A stretch of 49,312 nt of DNA from M0108 sp937862735 (GCA_937862735.1 CALMDH010000283.1:1-49312), one strand, 5' to 3'. Positions 41,087 through 49,312 are shown, counted from the first letter of the stretch. Translations and numbers: made by a program. The notes: generated by a model not told the origin, from the sequence alone.

Positions 41087-41100
41087 CCACAAGCTTGTGG
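41087..41100. repeat. perfect 14-bp palindrome after the CARF gene
   Basis: CCACAAGCTTGTGG lies 16 bases after the stop codon. Outer arms ATGGA (41075-41079) and TCCAT (41101-41105) can add pairs. The centre matches the palindrome after cas6. Confidence 0.6.
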
Positions 41101-41153
41101 TCCATGCCGCACCCAACCCACTTGATACACAATGGAGGGCAGGAGTTCGTAAG

Positions 41154-42215
41154 ATGAAGACACTGGAATTTAAACTACTTTTCAACACCCCCGCCTTCCT
41201 GGGCAACGCCCAACAGGATGGGCAATGGCGCACCCCCCCTATCAAGGCCCAGTTGCGGCAATGGTGGCGGGTGGCTAATGCGGGAGGGCGCCATCAGGAG
41301 CATGGCTTGGTCGAGGCCATGCGCCAAGTTGAGGGCCGTCTCTTTGGCGTGGCGGCCGATGGTTGTGACGGCGCCTCGCGTAAGAGCCAGGTACGCCTCC
41401 GCCTGGACCGTTGGGATCTTGGCACATTGGGCAGATGGGAACCCTTGCAAAAGGTTTCACATCCGGAAACACCGTTCCCGGTGGGCGCTGACCTCTATCT
41501 CGGTTATGGTCCCGTGGCCTTGCCGCGCGGCACGAATACCCCACAACTCAAAGCCAGAGCGGCCATCCAGTTCGGTGAATCCGCCGTCCTATCACTCGCC
41601 TATCCGGATGCGGATGATGCCCATCTCCAACAAGCGTTGGGACTTATGCACCGCTATGGCACCCTGGGTGGGCGCAGTCGCAATGGCTGGGGAGCTTACG
41701 CATTGTTACCGCAGGGTGAGGAAAACCGCAATTGGACTACCTCATTACCGAGGGAATTGACCCGTGACTGGCGGGACTGTCTCAACCTGGACTGGCCTCA
41801 TGCCCTTGGCCGTGATGACCAAGGCCCCCTGATCTGGACGACACCCCCGCTCCCTGACTGGAAGTCCGTGATGATTAGTCTGGCCAAACTCAAGATCGGG
41901 TTGCGCACCCAATTCAGATTCACCACAGGCAAAGATGCCCGGGCGCCGGAAGCGCGCCATTGGCTTAGTTACCCCGTGACCAATCACTCGGTACAAGCCT
42001 GGGGTGGCAATGCCCGCTTGCCCAACAGCCTGCGCTTCAAGGTCCGGCGCGAGGCCAATGGTCAGTTACGCGGGGTGATCTTCCATGTCCCCTGTCTGCC
42101 ACCCCCCACTTTCCGGCCCAACCTCCACCGCACCGCCATCGAGAGCGTCTGGCAGCGCGTCCACGCCTATCTGGACGCGCAACCCACCGCCACCCTTTCC
42201 CGAACCACCGTCTGA
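41154..42215 (+). CDS. cmr1: Cmr1, type III-B RAMP protein
   Basis: 353 residues. The start of the family is clear: FKLLFNTPAFLGNAQ, then RTPPIKAQLRQWWRVAN (the Cmr1 signature helix) and the Gly-rich TLGGRSRNGWGAYAL loop. Cmr1 caps the top of the Cmr complex and contacts the 3' end of the crRNA or target RNA. GGAG about 9 bases before the ATG. The stop is 11 bases before cas10. Confidence 0.85.
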   Translation: MKTLEFKLLFNTPAFLGNAQQDGQWRTPPIKAQLRQWWRVANAGGRHQEHGLVEAMRQVEGRLFGVAADGCDGASRKSQVRLRLDRWDLGTLGRWEPLQKVSHPETPFPVGADLYLGYGPVALPRGTNTPQLKARAAIQFGESAVLSLAYPDADDAHLQQALGLMHRYGTLGGRSRNGWGAYALLPQGEENRNWTTSLPRELTRDWRDCLNLDWPHALGRDDQGPLIWTTPPLPDWKSVMISLAKLKIGLRTQFRFTTGKDARAPEARHWLSYPVTNHSVQAWGGNARLPNSLRFKVRREANGQLRGVIFHVPCLPPPTFRPNLHRTAIESVWQRVHAYLDAQPTATLSRTTV

Positions 42216-42226
42216 GGATGCCCCCC

Positions 42227-45205
42227 ATGGATGACACCTACCTATGGCAAATCAAACTCCACGCCCGGCTCCATGACCCGGCGGAAAAGGCCCTGGTCCT
42301 GCTGCGCGATCCCGCCGGCCATGAAGGCGGCACCTCCCGCGCCCTGCACCGGCTGCTGGGCCTCGATCCCCTCCCGCAGGAGCGCCTGGACAACGATGCC
42401 CCCGATAGCTTGCATGCCGCCTTGTTCCAGGGAGGGCTGACCCGCGCCGACTACGAGATCGTGCGCCGCGCGGATTGGTGGTCCTCGGCCGCCGACCGGC
42501 CCCAATGGCCGCTGGAGGAAATCGAGGTCAAGACTCGCGGCGGCCAGACCAGGACCCTGCAGGTGGCGCCCTGGGCGCGCGTCCACTGGACCCAGGAGCC
42601 GGTGCTGATCCACCCCCTGACCGGGACCCAGTACGACCTTGGTCGGCATGGGGGCCTGGCCGATACCGATTTTAAGGATATCAAGGCACGTAGCCTGGCC
42701 CATTTTCTTAGCCTGGTCGCGCGTCATGGCGAGTCCGTCGACTGGCGTCAGACCCTGCTGGCCTTCTGGCGCTTTGGTCCCGAACTTCAGGAGGAGCAGG
42801 ACAATGCCCGGCTGGGCGCCCTCTGGCGACTCCTACCGGCGGATACCCGCGTCCCCGATCACAGCATCTGGGACCACCTTGACCTGGCCTCCGCCTTTGC
42901 CGGCGCCTTCGCCGCCGATCCCCAGGGGGAGGCCGCCCTCCTGGCCCTTTCCCTGGGCCCGGTGCAGGGTTTCATCGCCGCCGCCCGTTCCACCTCCGAC
43001 CTCTGGGCCGGTTCCCACCTCCTGTCGCGCCTGGCCTGGGAGGCCATGCGCCCGGTGTGCGAGGAATTGGGACCCGATGCCATCCTCTTCCCCCGCCTGC
43101 GGGGAGTGCCCCAGGTGGATCTCTGGTTGCGGGATCACGGCGGGCTGGACCCGGACCTCTTCCGGGGGGCCGAATGGACCCGCGCCGCTACCGATGCCAA
43201 CCCCCTCTTCGCCGCTGCCCTACCCAACCGCTTCGTCGCGGTGGTGCCCCGCGCCCACGCCACGGCCCTGGCACGCAAGATCGAAACAGGGTTGCGCGCC
43301 TGGCTGGCCAACCTTGGTCGCCAGACCCTCGACCGCCTCCTGGAAGCCGCGAGTCAGGCCAACCACGAGGACCTGCCCTGTTATGCCCAGATGCGCGACC
43401 AACTGGCCGGATTCCCCGAGGTGCACTGGGCGGTGGTGCCCTTTTCCCTGATCAAAGCCCGCGATCCTGAACGCCAGACGGACCTGGATACCGCGGACCT
43501 GTCCGCGGCCATGGCGCCCTTCTTTGGCACCCCTCCCGCCGTCGCCGGCGGGTTCCTCGCCAGCCCCGCCTGGCGGGTACTGAGTCGCGAGACCCAGTGG
43601 AACGACCGCACCCGCTTTTTCGCGCCCAATCCCGGCGTCCTCTACCCCGCCATCCACGACCTTGCCGAGCGGGTCCTGGCCGCGGCCAAAGCTACCCGGA
43701 CCTTTGGCCAGACGGAACAGACTGGCTGGCGCTGCTCCCTCACCGGCGAGACGGAATGGTTGACGACAGACCGGTCCGCATTGAGCCTGCCCCCCGGTCA
43801 GCGCGAGGACACCCTCTGGGCTCGGGTGGCCCGCCAGCGGCCCGCCTGGGCCAAGGCCGGTGAGCACCTGGGAGCCTTGCCGGCCATCAAACGCCTCTGG
43901 CCGACCCTGTTTGCCGAGGAAATCGGCAGGGCTACCGGCGGCGACCCCCAGCGCTTCGTCGTCTCGACCCATACCATGGCCCTGGCGCATCAACTCGACC
44001 GCTGGCTGGAGCAGGGTGGCAACGAGCCCCCCGGGCTGCAGGCCCTCCTGGAGCGCCATCGCCCGTCCGCTGTCGCCCTACCCCGTGGCCTGATGCGACG
44101 TCACGGCACCAACCCGGGTGCCCTGGCCAAGGCCAAACGCCTGGCGGGTCTGCTGGAGATGGCCGCGGACCTCGAGGACGCCGCCGCGGACGCGATCCGC
44201 GCCACGGTCACCCAGACCCTGAGCCCGGGTGACCAGCCCCGTCTGGAAACCTACTACGCCCTCCTGCTCATGGATGGCGATCGCATGGGCCACTGGCTGT
44301 CGGGAGCGGAGGACCTCGCCATCAGCTACCGGGAGAGTTTCCATCCCGCGGTGCGCGCGGGGTTCGACCGCCAAGCCAGCACCAACGCCGCCCTCCGGGA
44401 GTATGGCCAGCAAGGCCGTGCCGTCTCACCAAACCGGCACCTGGCCATCTCCGGGGCCTTGAATGACTTTGCCCTGACCCTGGTGCGCCAGGTCGTGGAG
44501 CAAGAATACCTCGGGCGCGTCATCTATGCTGGCGGCGACGACGTCCTGGCCATGCTCCCGGTCGCTGACCTCCTGCCCGCTATGCAAAGGCTGCGGCACG
44601 CCTATTCCGGATCGGGTGCTGATCAGGAGAGCAACAGCCGCAGCGGATTGCGCCTCGACCAGGGGTTTGCCTGGCTGGAGGGCCGGCTGATGCGCACCAT
44701 GGGCGAACGCGCGACCGCCAGTGCCGGCGCGGTCATCGCCCACCATCAGGCGCCCCTTGGGGCCGTCTTGCGGGAACTGCGCGCCGCCGAACAGCGGGCC
44801 AAACAAGCGGGGGGGCGGGATGCCTTCAGCCTGACCCTGGTCAAGCGCTCGGGGGGTATCCGGCGTTTTACCGCCAAATGGGGCGAACCCCTCGCCGTGC
44901 TCTTCGCCATGCGCGGGTTTCTGGCCGATCCCGATGTCTCGCGCCGGGCGGTCTACAACAGCCTCGAATGGCTCAAAGACCTGCCCCAGCCCCGCGGTGA
45001 CGGCGCCATGCTGGAAAACTTGCTGGCCTATCAACTGGCCCGCCAGACCGGGCGCAAGGCCACCCTGGACCATCACGATGTCCCCGGGCTCTGTCGACGC
45101 TTGACCCTCCTTGCCCTGGCACAGGCGGAGCAGCCCTTGGATTGGGTCGCCAACTTCCTGTCCGTCGCCGAATTTCTCGCCCGCGAAGGGCGATCTGAGG
45201 CCTGA
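42227..45205 (+). CDS. cas10: Cas10/Cmr2, type III-B signature subunit
   Basis: 992 residues. The N-terminus has KLHARLHDPAEKALVLL and a following His, in the place of the HD domain; the metal motif looks incomplete, so nuclease activity is uncertain. The first palm is marked by LSLGPVQGFIAAARSTSDLW and AGSHLLSRLAWEAM, and a zinc-type Cys occurs in GWRCSLTGET. The second palm has the cyclase motif GGDD at 769-772 (RVIYAGGDDVLAMLPV). It should make cyclic oligoadenylates on target RNA binding and activate the CARF proteins encoded at both ends of the operon. Start at 42227 (GAGG 10 bases upstream) preferred over 42218. Confidence 0.92.
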   Translation: MDDTYLWQIKLHARLHDPAEKALVLLRDPAGHEGGTSRALHRLLGLDPLPQERLDNDAPDSLHAALFQGGLTRADYEIVRRADWWSSAADRPQWPLEEIEVKTRGGQTRTLQVAPWARVHWTQEPVLIHPLTGTQYDLGRHGGLADTDFKDIKARSLAHFLSLVARHGESVDWRQTLLAFWRFGPELQEEQDNARLGALWRLLPADTRVPDHSIWDHLDLASAFAGAFAADPQGEAALLALSLGPVQGFIAAARSTSDLWAGSHLLSRLAWEAMRPVCEELGPDAILFPRLRGVPQVDLWLRDHGGLDPDLFRGAEWTRAATDANPLFAAALPNRFVAVVPRAHATALARKIETGLRAWLANLGRQTLDRLLEAASQANHEDLPCYAQMRDQLAGFPEVHWAVVPFSLIKARDPERQTDLDTADLSAAMAPFFGTPPAVAGGFLASPAWRVLSRETQWNDRTRFFAPNPGVLYPAIHDLAERVLAAAKATRTFGQTEQTGWRCSLTGETEWLTTDRSALSLPPGQREDTLWARVARQRPAWAKAGEHLGALPAIKRLWPTLFAEEIGRATGGDPQRFVVSTHTMALAHQLDRWLEQGGNEPPGLQALLERHRPSAVALPRGLMRRHGTNPGALAKAKRLAGLLEMAADLEDAAADAIRATVTQTLSPGDQPRLETYYALLLMDGDRMGHWLSGAEDLAISYRESFHPAVRAGFDRQASTNAALREYGQQGRAVSPNRHLAISGALNDFALTLVRQVVEQEYLGRVIYAGGDDVLAMLPVADLLPAMQRLRHAYSGSGADQESNSRSGLRLDQGFAWLEGRLMRTMGERATASAGAVIAHHQAPLGAVLRELRAAEQRAKQAGGRDAFSLTLVKRSGGIRRFTAKWGEPLAVLFAMRGFLADPDVSRRAVYNSLEWLKDLPQPRGDGAMLENLLAYQLARQTGRKATLDHHDVPGLCRRLTLLALAQAEQPLDWVANFLSVAEFLAREGRSEA

Positions 45206-45222
45206 GTCCAGCGGAGATAAGC

Positions 45223-45312
45223 ATGCACCCCATCAGGACCCCGATTTTCACCCGGAACCTACTGCGCAGCCCGGCCTTGACCCCGCCCGCCAGCCCGGAG
45301 GACCAGTCATGA
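45223..45312 (+). CDS. 29-residue leader ORF overlapping cmr3
   Basis: ATG at 45223 has CGGAG 7 bases upstream. The product (MHPIRTPIFTRNLLRSPALT and 9 more residues) ends at a TGA at 45310-45312, which overlaps the cmr3 ATG by ATGA. The arrangement is typical of translational coupling. Such short frames can occur by chance in GC-rich DNA, so it is tentative. Confidence 0.4.
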   Translation: MHPIRTPIFTRNLLRSPALTPPASPEDQS

Positions 45313-46427
45313 CTGCCTACGTTTTTATTCAGCCCCTGGATGTGCTGTTACTGCGGGGTAATCGCCTCTTTGGCGCCCCGGGCAGTTACGGCGAAAGCCT
45401 GATACCGCCCTGGCCCTCCGCCGCCGCGGGGGCCATCCGCGCCCACATCCTCACCCGCGACGGTAGCGATCTGCCCGCCTTCGCCGCCGGTCAGACGCCC
45501 CACCCTGAGCTGGGCACCCCCGCGCAACCCGGAGCCTTCGCGGTGACCGACTTTCAACTGGCCAGGCAAGTGGGTGGGCATCAGGAATCCCTGCACCCCC
45601 TGCCCGCCGACCTGGTCGTAACCCGCCGGGACACGGGCGACCTGGTCATTCATACGCTCAAACCTCACCAACCGGCAACGGGTATTGCCAGTTCCTCGGT
45701 CCTGGCATCGCTGCCCGTGCTGGCGGGGCCGATGCGGGCCAAGCCGGTGACGGGTCTGTGGCTCACGGACGCGGGTTGGCGCGCCTATCTGGCGGGACAA
45801 CTCCCCACCCCCGGGCAATGTCTGGACACCAGCCACCTGTGGCGACTGGAGGCGCGGGTAGGCGTTGGTCTGGACCTCGCCCGGGGCCGCGCGGAGGATG
45901 GCAAGCTCTTTACCGCCCAGGCGGTAGCCTTTGCCCCGGACGTGGGCTTCCTGACGGGCATCACCGGGACCAGCGCACTCGCGGCGGCAACTATCCGGTT
46001 GGGTGGCGATGGGCGGGGAGCCCACATGACCCCCAGCGCCTATCGTCCGCCCCAGACCGATCTGCGGGTGATCGCCAACCAGCGACGTGCCCGCCTGGTC
46101 CTGACCGCCCCGGGCCTGTTCACCGATGGTTGGCGCTTACCAGGCGTGGATGCCAGTGGCCACTTCCAGCTCGGGGCCGTGCGGGGGCGCCTGACGTGCG
46201 CCGCCGTACCCCGTTACGAGGTGGTTTCAGGGTGGGACCTGGCCCGGGGCCGCCCCAAGACCGCCCAGCGCGCCGCCCCCGCGGGCAGTGTGTATTGGCT
46301 GGAGGACCTTGAGGCGGAGGCCAGCGACCTTGACAAGCTTGTCGCAACCGGCCTCTGGCGCGCGGCGGAGGAGAATCCCCCGCGTCGGGTCGAAGGATTC
46401 AATCGTTTCACGTTCGCCATGTATTGA
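45309..46427 (+). CDS. cmr3: Cmr3, type III-B RAMP protein
   Basis: 372 residues. The N-terminus VFIQPLDVLLLRGNRLFGAP is characteristic of Cmr3/Csx10-like RAMPs (the R-G-N/D loop), followed by PWPSAAAGAIRAHIL. The rest matches the family's layout, with VGLDLARGRAEDGKLFTAQA in the second half. In the complex Cmr3 binds Cas10 and the 5' tag of the crRNA. CGGAGG is 7 bases before the ATG. Confidence 0.88.
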   Translation: MTAYVFIQPLDVLLLRGNRLFGAPGSYGESLIPPWPSAAAGAIRAHILTRDGSDLPAFAAGQTPHPELGTPAQPGAFAVTDFQLARQVGGHQESLHPLPADLVVTRRDTGDLVIHTLKPHQPATGIASSSVLASLPVLAGPMRAKPVTGLWLTDAGWRAYLAGQLPTPGQCLDTSHLWRLEARVGVGLDLARGRAEDGKLFTAQAVAFAPDVGFLTGITGTSALAAATIRLGGDGRGAHMTPSAYRPPQTDLRVIANQRRARLVLTAPGLFTDGWRLPGVDASGHFQLGAVRGRLTCAAVPRYEVVSGWDLARGRPKTAQRAAPAGSVYWLEDLEAEASDLDKLVATGLWRAAEENPPRRVEGFNRFTFAMY

Positions 46428-46439
46428 GGGAGAGGTTTC

Positions 46440-47339
46440 ATGTACGAAAAACCAGCCGCTTTATTTCTGTATGCCATCAGTCCCGTCCACATGGGCGCCG
46501 GCAACACGGTCGGCGTCATCGACAACCCCATCCAGCGGGAACGCCACACCCGCCACCCCTGTTTCGCCGGCTCCGGCATCAAGGGGGCCGTGCGTCATGG
46601 CTTTGAGGCAATGGGGGGTGACCGTGCCCTGATCAACCGGCTCTTTGGCCCCGAGGCTGGAAGCAGCGAGCTGCACGCGGGCGCCGTGAGTTTCGGTGAT
46701 GCGCAACTCCTGGTCTTTCCCGTCCGGAGCCTGCGCAATGGCTATGTTTACGCCACTTGCCCCCAGGCGTTGGGTCGGGCCAGCCGTCTCTTGTCCCTCC
46801 TGGGTATCCCCACCGACTGGAAGATTCCGGAAGTCAGTCAGGGGCGGTGCTTTCTGGCCAATCCAGAACTTCTGACAGGTGAAAAACTCCATCTGGAGGC
46901 GTTCGAATACCAAGCACGGGTTTCGCCCGATCTGCCTCAGCTTGCCCACGACCTGGCGGTAAAGGGTCTGCCGAAAGGCCCCGCCCATGCCTTTTTCCGC
47001 ACCAAGCTGGAACGGGATCTGGTGGTGCTCGCGGATACCGATTTTGGCTACTTCGCCGAGAACGCCACCCTGGTCGAGCCCCATGTGCGTATCGACGCAG
47101 AAACCGGCAGCGCCCGCGATGGCGGGCTCTTTTACTCGGAAAACCTGCCCCCGGAGGCCCTGCTGGTGGCCCCGCTGCTGGCCAGCGTGACCCGCACCGG
47201 CAACCAGAGCGACTTCCTGAATGCCGAGGAGGTAATGATTAAACTGCGCAACCTTCTCGACGCCAAGGTGTTGCAGATCGGTGGTGACGCCACCACCGGC
47301 CGCGGTCTGGTGACCGCGCGTATCCTGGAGGGGCACTGA
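46440..47339 (+). CDS. cmr4: Cmr4, Cas7-type backbone and target RNase
   Basis: 299 residues, the usual size. The Cas7-type N-terminus reads LYAISPVHMGAGNTVGVIDN with Asp28, the expected catalytic residue for target RNA cleavage, then PIQRERHTRHPCFAGSGIKG. Later motifs include GAVSFGDAQLLVFPV and the Gly-rich QIGGDATTGRGLV. Several copies form the backbone of the complex along the crRNA. Ribosome-binding site GAGAGG about 6 bases upstream. Confidence 0.92.
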   Translation: MYEKPAALFLYAISPVHMGAGNTVGVIDNPIQRERHTRHPCFAGSGIKGAVRHGFEAMGGDRALINRLFGPEAGSSELHAGAVSFGDAQLLVFPVRSLRNGYVYATCPQALGRASRLLSLLGIPTDWKIPEVSQGRCFLANPELLTGEKLHLEAFEYQARVSPDLPQLAHDLAVKGLPKGPAHAFFRTKLERDLVVLADTDFGYFAENATLVEPHVRIDAETGSARDGGLFYSENLPPEALLVAPLLASVTRTGNQSDFLNAEEVMIKLRNLLDAKVLQIGGDATTGRGLVTARILEGH

Positions 47340-47340
47340 T

Positions 47341-47712
47341 ATGACACCGACCCTGGAACAACAACGGGCCGCCGATGCCTGGGCCAAAAGCCAGCATTGC
47401 AGCCAGGAATACATGAACCTGGCCAAGGGCTTGCCCGCCCTGATCATGAACAGCGGCCTGATGCAGGTCATGGCCTTTCTGCACGAGAAGGGCGCGAAGG
47501 ACTCCCAGCGCCATTGTCGGGACCTGGGCCACCACTTGCGTGTCTGGCTTAGGCAACAATATCCGCACCAGATCCCCAGCGAGGACTTCGTGACCTTCAT
47601 GAATGCCCTGCTGGATGCCGAGCCCCGCGCCTACCAGGACATCACCGCCGAGGCCTTTGCCTGGTTGCGCTGGATGCGTCAGATGGCCGCCGCCGCGCGG
47701 GTCGGAGGCTGA
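47341..47712 (+). CDS. cmr5: Cmr5, small subunit
   Basis: 123 residues, helical throughout: LEQQRAADAWAKSQHCSQEY, LIMNSGLMQVMAFLHEKGAK, AFAWLRWMRQMAAAARVGG. This fits the Cmr5 helical-bundle family (Q-R-A-A-x-A-W near the start). Cmr5 binds Cmr4 along the target strand. The gene starts directly after the cmr4 stop. Confidence 0.92.
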   Translation: MTPTLEQQRAADAWAKSQHCSQEYMNLAKGLPALIMNSGLMQVMAFLHEKGAKDSQRHCRDLGHHLRVWLRQQYPHQIPSEDFVTFMNALLDAEPRAYQDITAEAFAWLRWMRQMAAAARVGG

Positions 47713-47713
47713 T

Positions 47714-48994
47714 ATGGCCATCGCCGCGGTACCCGGTTATCTGGGCAGTAACTTTTCCTCCGCTTCCCCCGGGGCGCGTTTCGGCCTCTACCTCAAGTTG
47801 TGGGGCACCAACAACCGCACTGGAGAAAAACTCTGGACCACCAGCGATATCAACTACCGCGTCGCGGGGCGGGATCGGCACGAGCGGGCATTCCGTGATG
47901 AAAACAAGACGAATGCCCTCGGGGATGCGTTGAAATTGACCGCCGCCGACCAGTCAACCCTCACGGCACTGATACGGCGGCAGACGAGTTTGGCGGACCC
48001 ACTGGAAGCAGCCGGACAACTGCTGCGCCTGGAGACCCTGTCGGTAGCCCCGTTCGCCACGGGGCTGGGGAATGAGCACCCCCTGGAGAATGGTTTTGCC
48101 TTTCTCAATCCCTATGGCTTGCCCTATCTGGCCGGCAGCGGCGTCAAAGGGGTGTTACGCCAGGCCGCCCGCGAATTGGCCGGGGGTGAATGGGGCGCTC
48201 ACCAGGGCTGGGATGCAACCGCCATCACCGCCCTCTTCGGTAGGGAAGGTGAAGACCGCGAGGCCGACCATCAGCGTGGCGCCTTGCAGTTCTGGGACGT
48301 TTTCCCCCTCATCAAGGGAGATGGCCTGGTGGTCGAGATCATGACGGCGCATCAGACCCATTACTTCCAGCAGCAGCAATCCCCCCACGAATCGGGTTCA
48401 CCCAACCCCATCCCCTTTGTCACGGTTCCCCCTGGCTCGGGCTTCAATTTTCATGTCCTATGCGACGTGCCCTTTCTCCAGCGCCTGGTCCCAGAACTGG
48501 CCCAGGACGGGCATTGGAAGTTGCTTATGGAAGCAGCCTTCAAGCATGCCTTCGCTTGGCTGGGCTTTGGCGCCAAGACCGCGGTCGGCTATGGGCAGAT
48601 GAAGAAGGACGCTGCAGCGAAGAAACAACGCGAAGAAGATTTACGCATAGCCCAACTCGAAGCCATGGCAGCAGAAACCAAGGCACGGGAAGAACAAGCC
48701 GAGGCCGAGCGCCAGACCCGCCTGGCGAACATGACCCCAGAGCAGAAGATCCTCGAGCAGATCCGTTCCCTGTTGGATCATGAAAAAAAGATCGAGCGCA
48801 AGCTCGCCGGTGGCGAGTTGACCGGAACCCTGACACAGGCCCTCAAGCAAGCCCAGACGGACTGGAATGGCCCGGTATGCGTGCAACTCGCCGACCTGGC
48901 GGAGGAGGTCTATGGCTACATCGGCTGGGGCAGTGGTGCCAAGAAACGTGAGCGCAAGGAGTTAATCCAAGCCGTCCGGGGGCGCGGCAAATGA
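47714..48994 (+). CDS. cmr6: Cmr6, RAMP protein with coiled-coil extension
   Basis: 426 residues, longer than most Cmr6 proteins. The RAMP part (about 1-300) has FATGLGNEHPLENGFAFLNP, LPYLAGSGVKGVLRQAAREL, GALQFWDVFPL and the Gly-rich WLGFGAKTAVGYGQM loop. From about 300 to 345 the sequence is a charged coiled coil (AAKKQREEDLRIAQLEAMAA, ETKAREEQAEAERQTRLANM). A further helical domain runs to the end. The extension is a possible docking platform. CGGAGG just before the start; the stop overlaps the next ATG (ATGA). Confidence 0.88.
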   Translation: MAIAAVPGYLGSNFSSASPGARFGLYLKLWGTNNRTGEKLWTTSDINYRVAGRDRHERAFRDENKTNALGDALKLTAADQSTLTALIRRQTSLADPLEAAGQLLRLETLSVAPFATGLGNEHPLENGFAFLNPYGLPYLAGSGVKGVLRQAARELAGGEWGAHQGWDATAITALFGREGEDREADHQRGALQFWDVFPLIKGDGLVVEIMTAHQTHYFQQQQSPHESGSPNPIPFVTVPPGSGFNFHVLCDVPFLQRLVPELAQDGHWKLLMEAAFKHAFAWLGFGAKTAVGYGQMKKDAAAKKQREEDLRIAQLEAMAAETKAREEQAEAERQTRLANMTPEQKILEQIRSLLDHEKKIERKLAGGELTGTLTQALKQAQTDWNGPVCVQLADLAEEVYGYIGWGSGAKKRERKELIQAVRGRGK

Positions 48995-49312
48995 CCAGCA
49001 CCATCCTCCTCTGCACCGTCGGCGGTTCCCACAAGCCCATCCTTACCGCCATCGCCCAGGCACGGCCGGATCACGTCGTCTTCTTCGCCACCGGGCCGGA
49101 CCCCGCCACTAGCCGGCCCGGGTCCTTGCAACAGATCCTTGGCAAGGGCACCCCCGTCGAGGAGCGTCAGCCGGATGGCCAGGTGAGAAAGCTGGCCAAC
49201 ATTCCCACCCTGGCCGGGTTGGCGGAGGGGACCTACGAGGCCCGGGAGGTGGCGGCCGACGACCTGGATGGCGCCGTCAGCGTCATCCGCGCGACCCTCC
49301 GGGAAGTGCGCG
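48991..49312 (+). CDS. CARF-type protein, TIGR02710-like (3' end outside the window)
   Basis: 107 residues are visible: MTSTILLCTVGGSHKPILTA (a CARF-type Rossmann start), then PDHVVFFATGPDPATSRPGS. This resembles the CRISPR-associated TIGR02710 family, proteins with a CARF domain and often a ribonuclease domain. The C-terminal part needed for class assignment is missing. The start overlaps the cmr6 stop, so it is part of the operon. Confidence 0.7.
   Translation, partial: MTSTILLCTVGGSHKPILTAIAQARPDHVVFFATGPDPATSRPGSLQQILGKGTPVEERQPDGQVRKLANIPTLAGLAEGTYEAREVAADDLDGAVSVIRATLREVR

Larger units (their letters stand above)
38716..49312 (+). CRISPR. type III-B (Cmr) CRISPR-Cas effector operon, incomplete at the window end
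   Basis: Order: cas6, NE0113-family CARF protein, cmr1, cas10/cmr2, cmr3, cmr4, cmr5, cmr6, TIGR02710-like CARF protein (partial). All genes run on one strand with short gaps or overlaps. No CRISPR repeats, cas1 or cas2 occur in the window; they may lie beyond 49312. Confidence 0.93.

Noticed and set aside
38716..49312. CRISPR repeat array near the cas genes
   Set aside because: No regularly spaced identical repeats are seen in any intergenic gap; the gaps hold only palindromes.

Overview
The window looks like chromosome of a GC-rich gammaproteobacterium. A Chromatiales-type purple sulfur bacterium or relative is my best guess. This rests on the very high GC, an LpoA-like lipoprotein, a DsrE-like periplasmic protein and a Cmr-type CRISPR operon; there is no rRNA or other phylogenetic marker, so it is an inference. 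No rRNA, tRNA or CRISPR repeat array is visible.

Layout. (1) 1-13,000, extremely GC-rich: a minus-strand operon with an OmpR-type response regulator, a ClpP-like lipoprotein and a small protein, divergent from a 7TM hybrid-sensor-type histidine kinase (not a receiver hybrid). Then come an unknown protein, an LpoA-like lipoprotein, a tiny membrane protein coupled to a 1378-residue multi-domain membrane protein, and an RDD+TPR protein. (2) 13,200-20,500: a two-operon island, the most unusual part. Operon A encodes a Cas4/RecB-like Fe-S nuclease, a Cys-rich small protein, a CobS/MoxR-like AAA+ ATPase, a WGR-domain protein and a protein of unknown family. Operon B encodes an unknown protein and a full-length paralogue of the last protein of operon A. 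Both operons carry the same ~50-bp leader. Three of the proteins end in the same Arg-x-Trp-Phe tail. A lipoprotein gene lies between the operons. (3) 20,540-23,850: a decayed gene for a large secreted repeat protein, cut off at its 5' end where the next element begins.

(4) 23,850-about 30,900: an integrated element with a P4-type integrase, an AlpA-like regulator, a ParB-like protein, a winged-helix replication-type protein, a primase-polymerase and an SF2 helicase. No relaxase, capsid or portal gene is seen, so a P4-like satellite or a small integrative element is plausible. (5) 30,900-38,700: accessory region with orphan genes (DsrE-like, hemerythrin, YhcG-type PD-(D/E)XK nuclease, M28-like peptidase, metallophosphoesterase), partial duplications and frameshifted remnants. 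(6) 38,716-end: a type III-B CRISPR-Cas operon in the order cas6, NE0113-family CARF ring nuclease, cmr1, cas10/cmr2, cmr3, cmr4, cmr5, cmr6, and the start of a second CARF-type gene cut by the window end. Cas10 keeps the GGDD cyclase motif, so cyclic-oligoadenylate signalling between Cas10 and the CARF proteins is expected.

The strongest candidate for an undescribed system is the island at 13.2-20.5 kb. Its unity is supported by shared leaders, paralogy and a common C-terminal tail, but its function is unknown.
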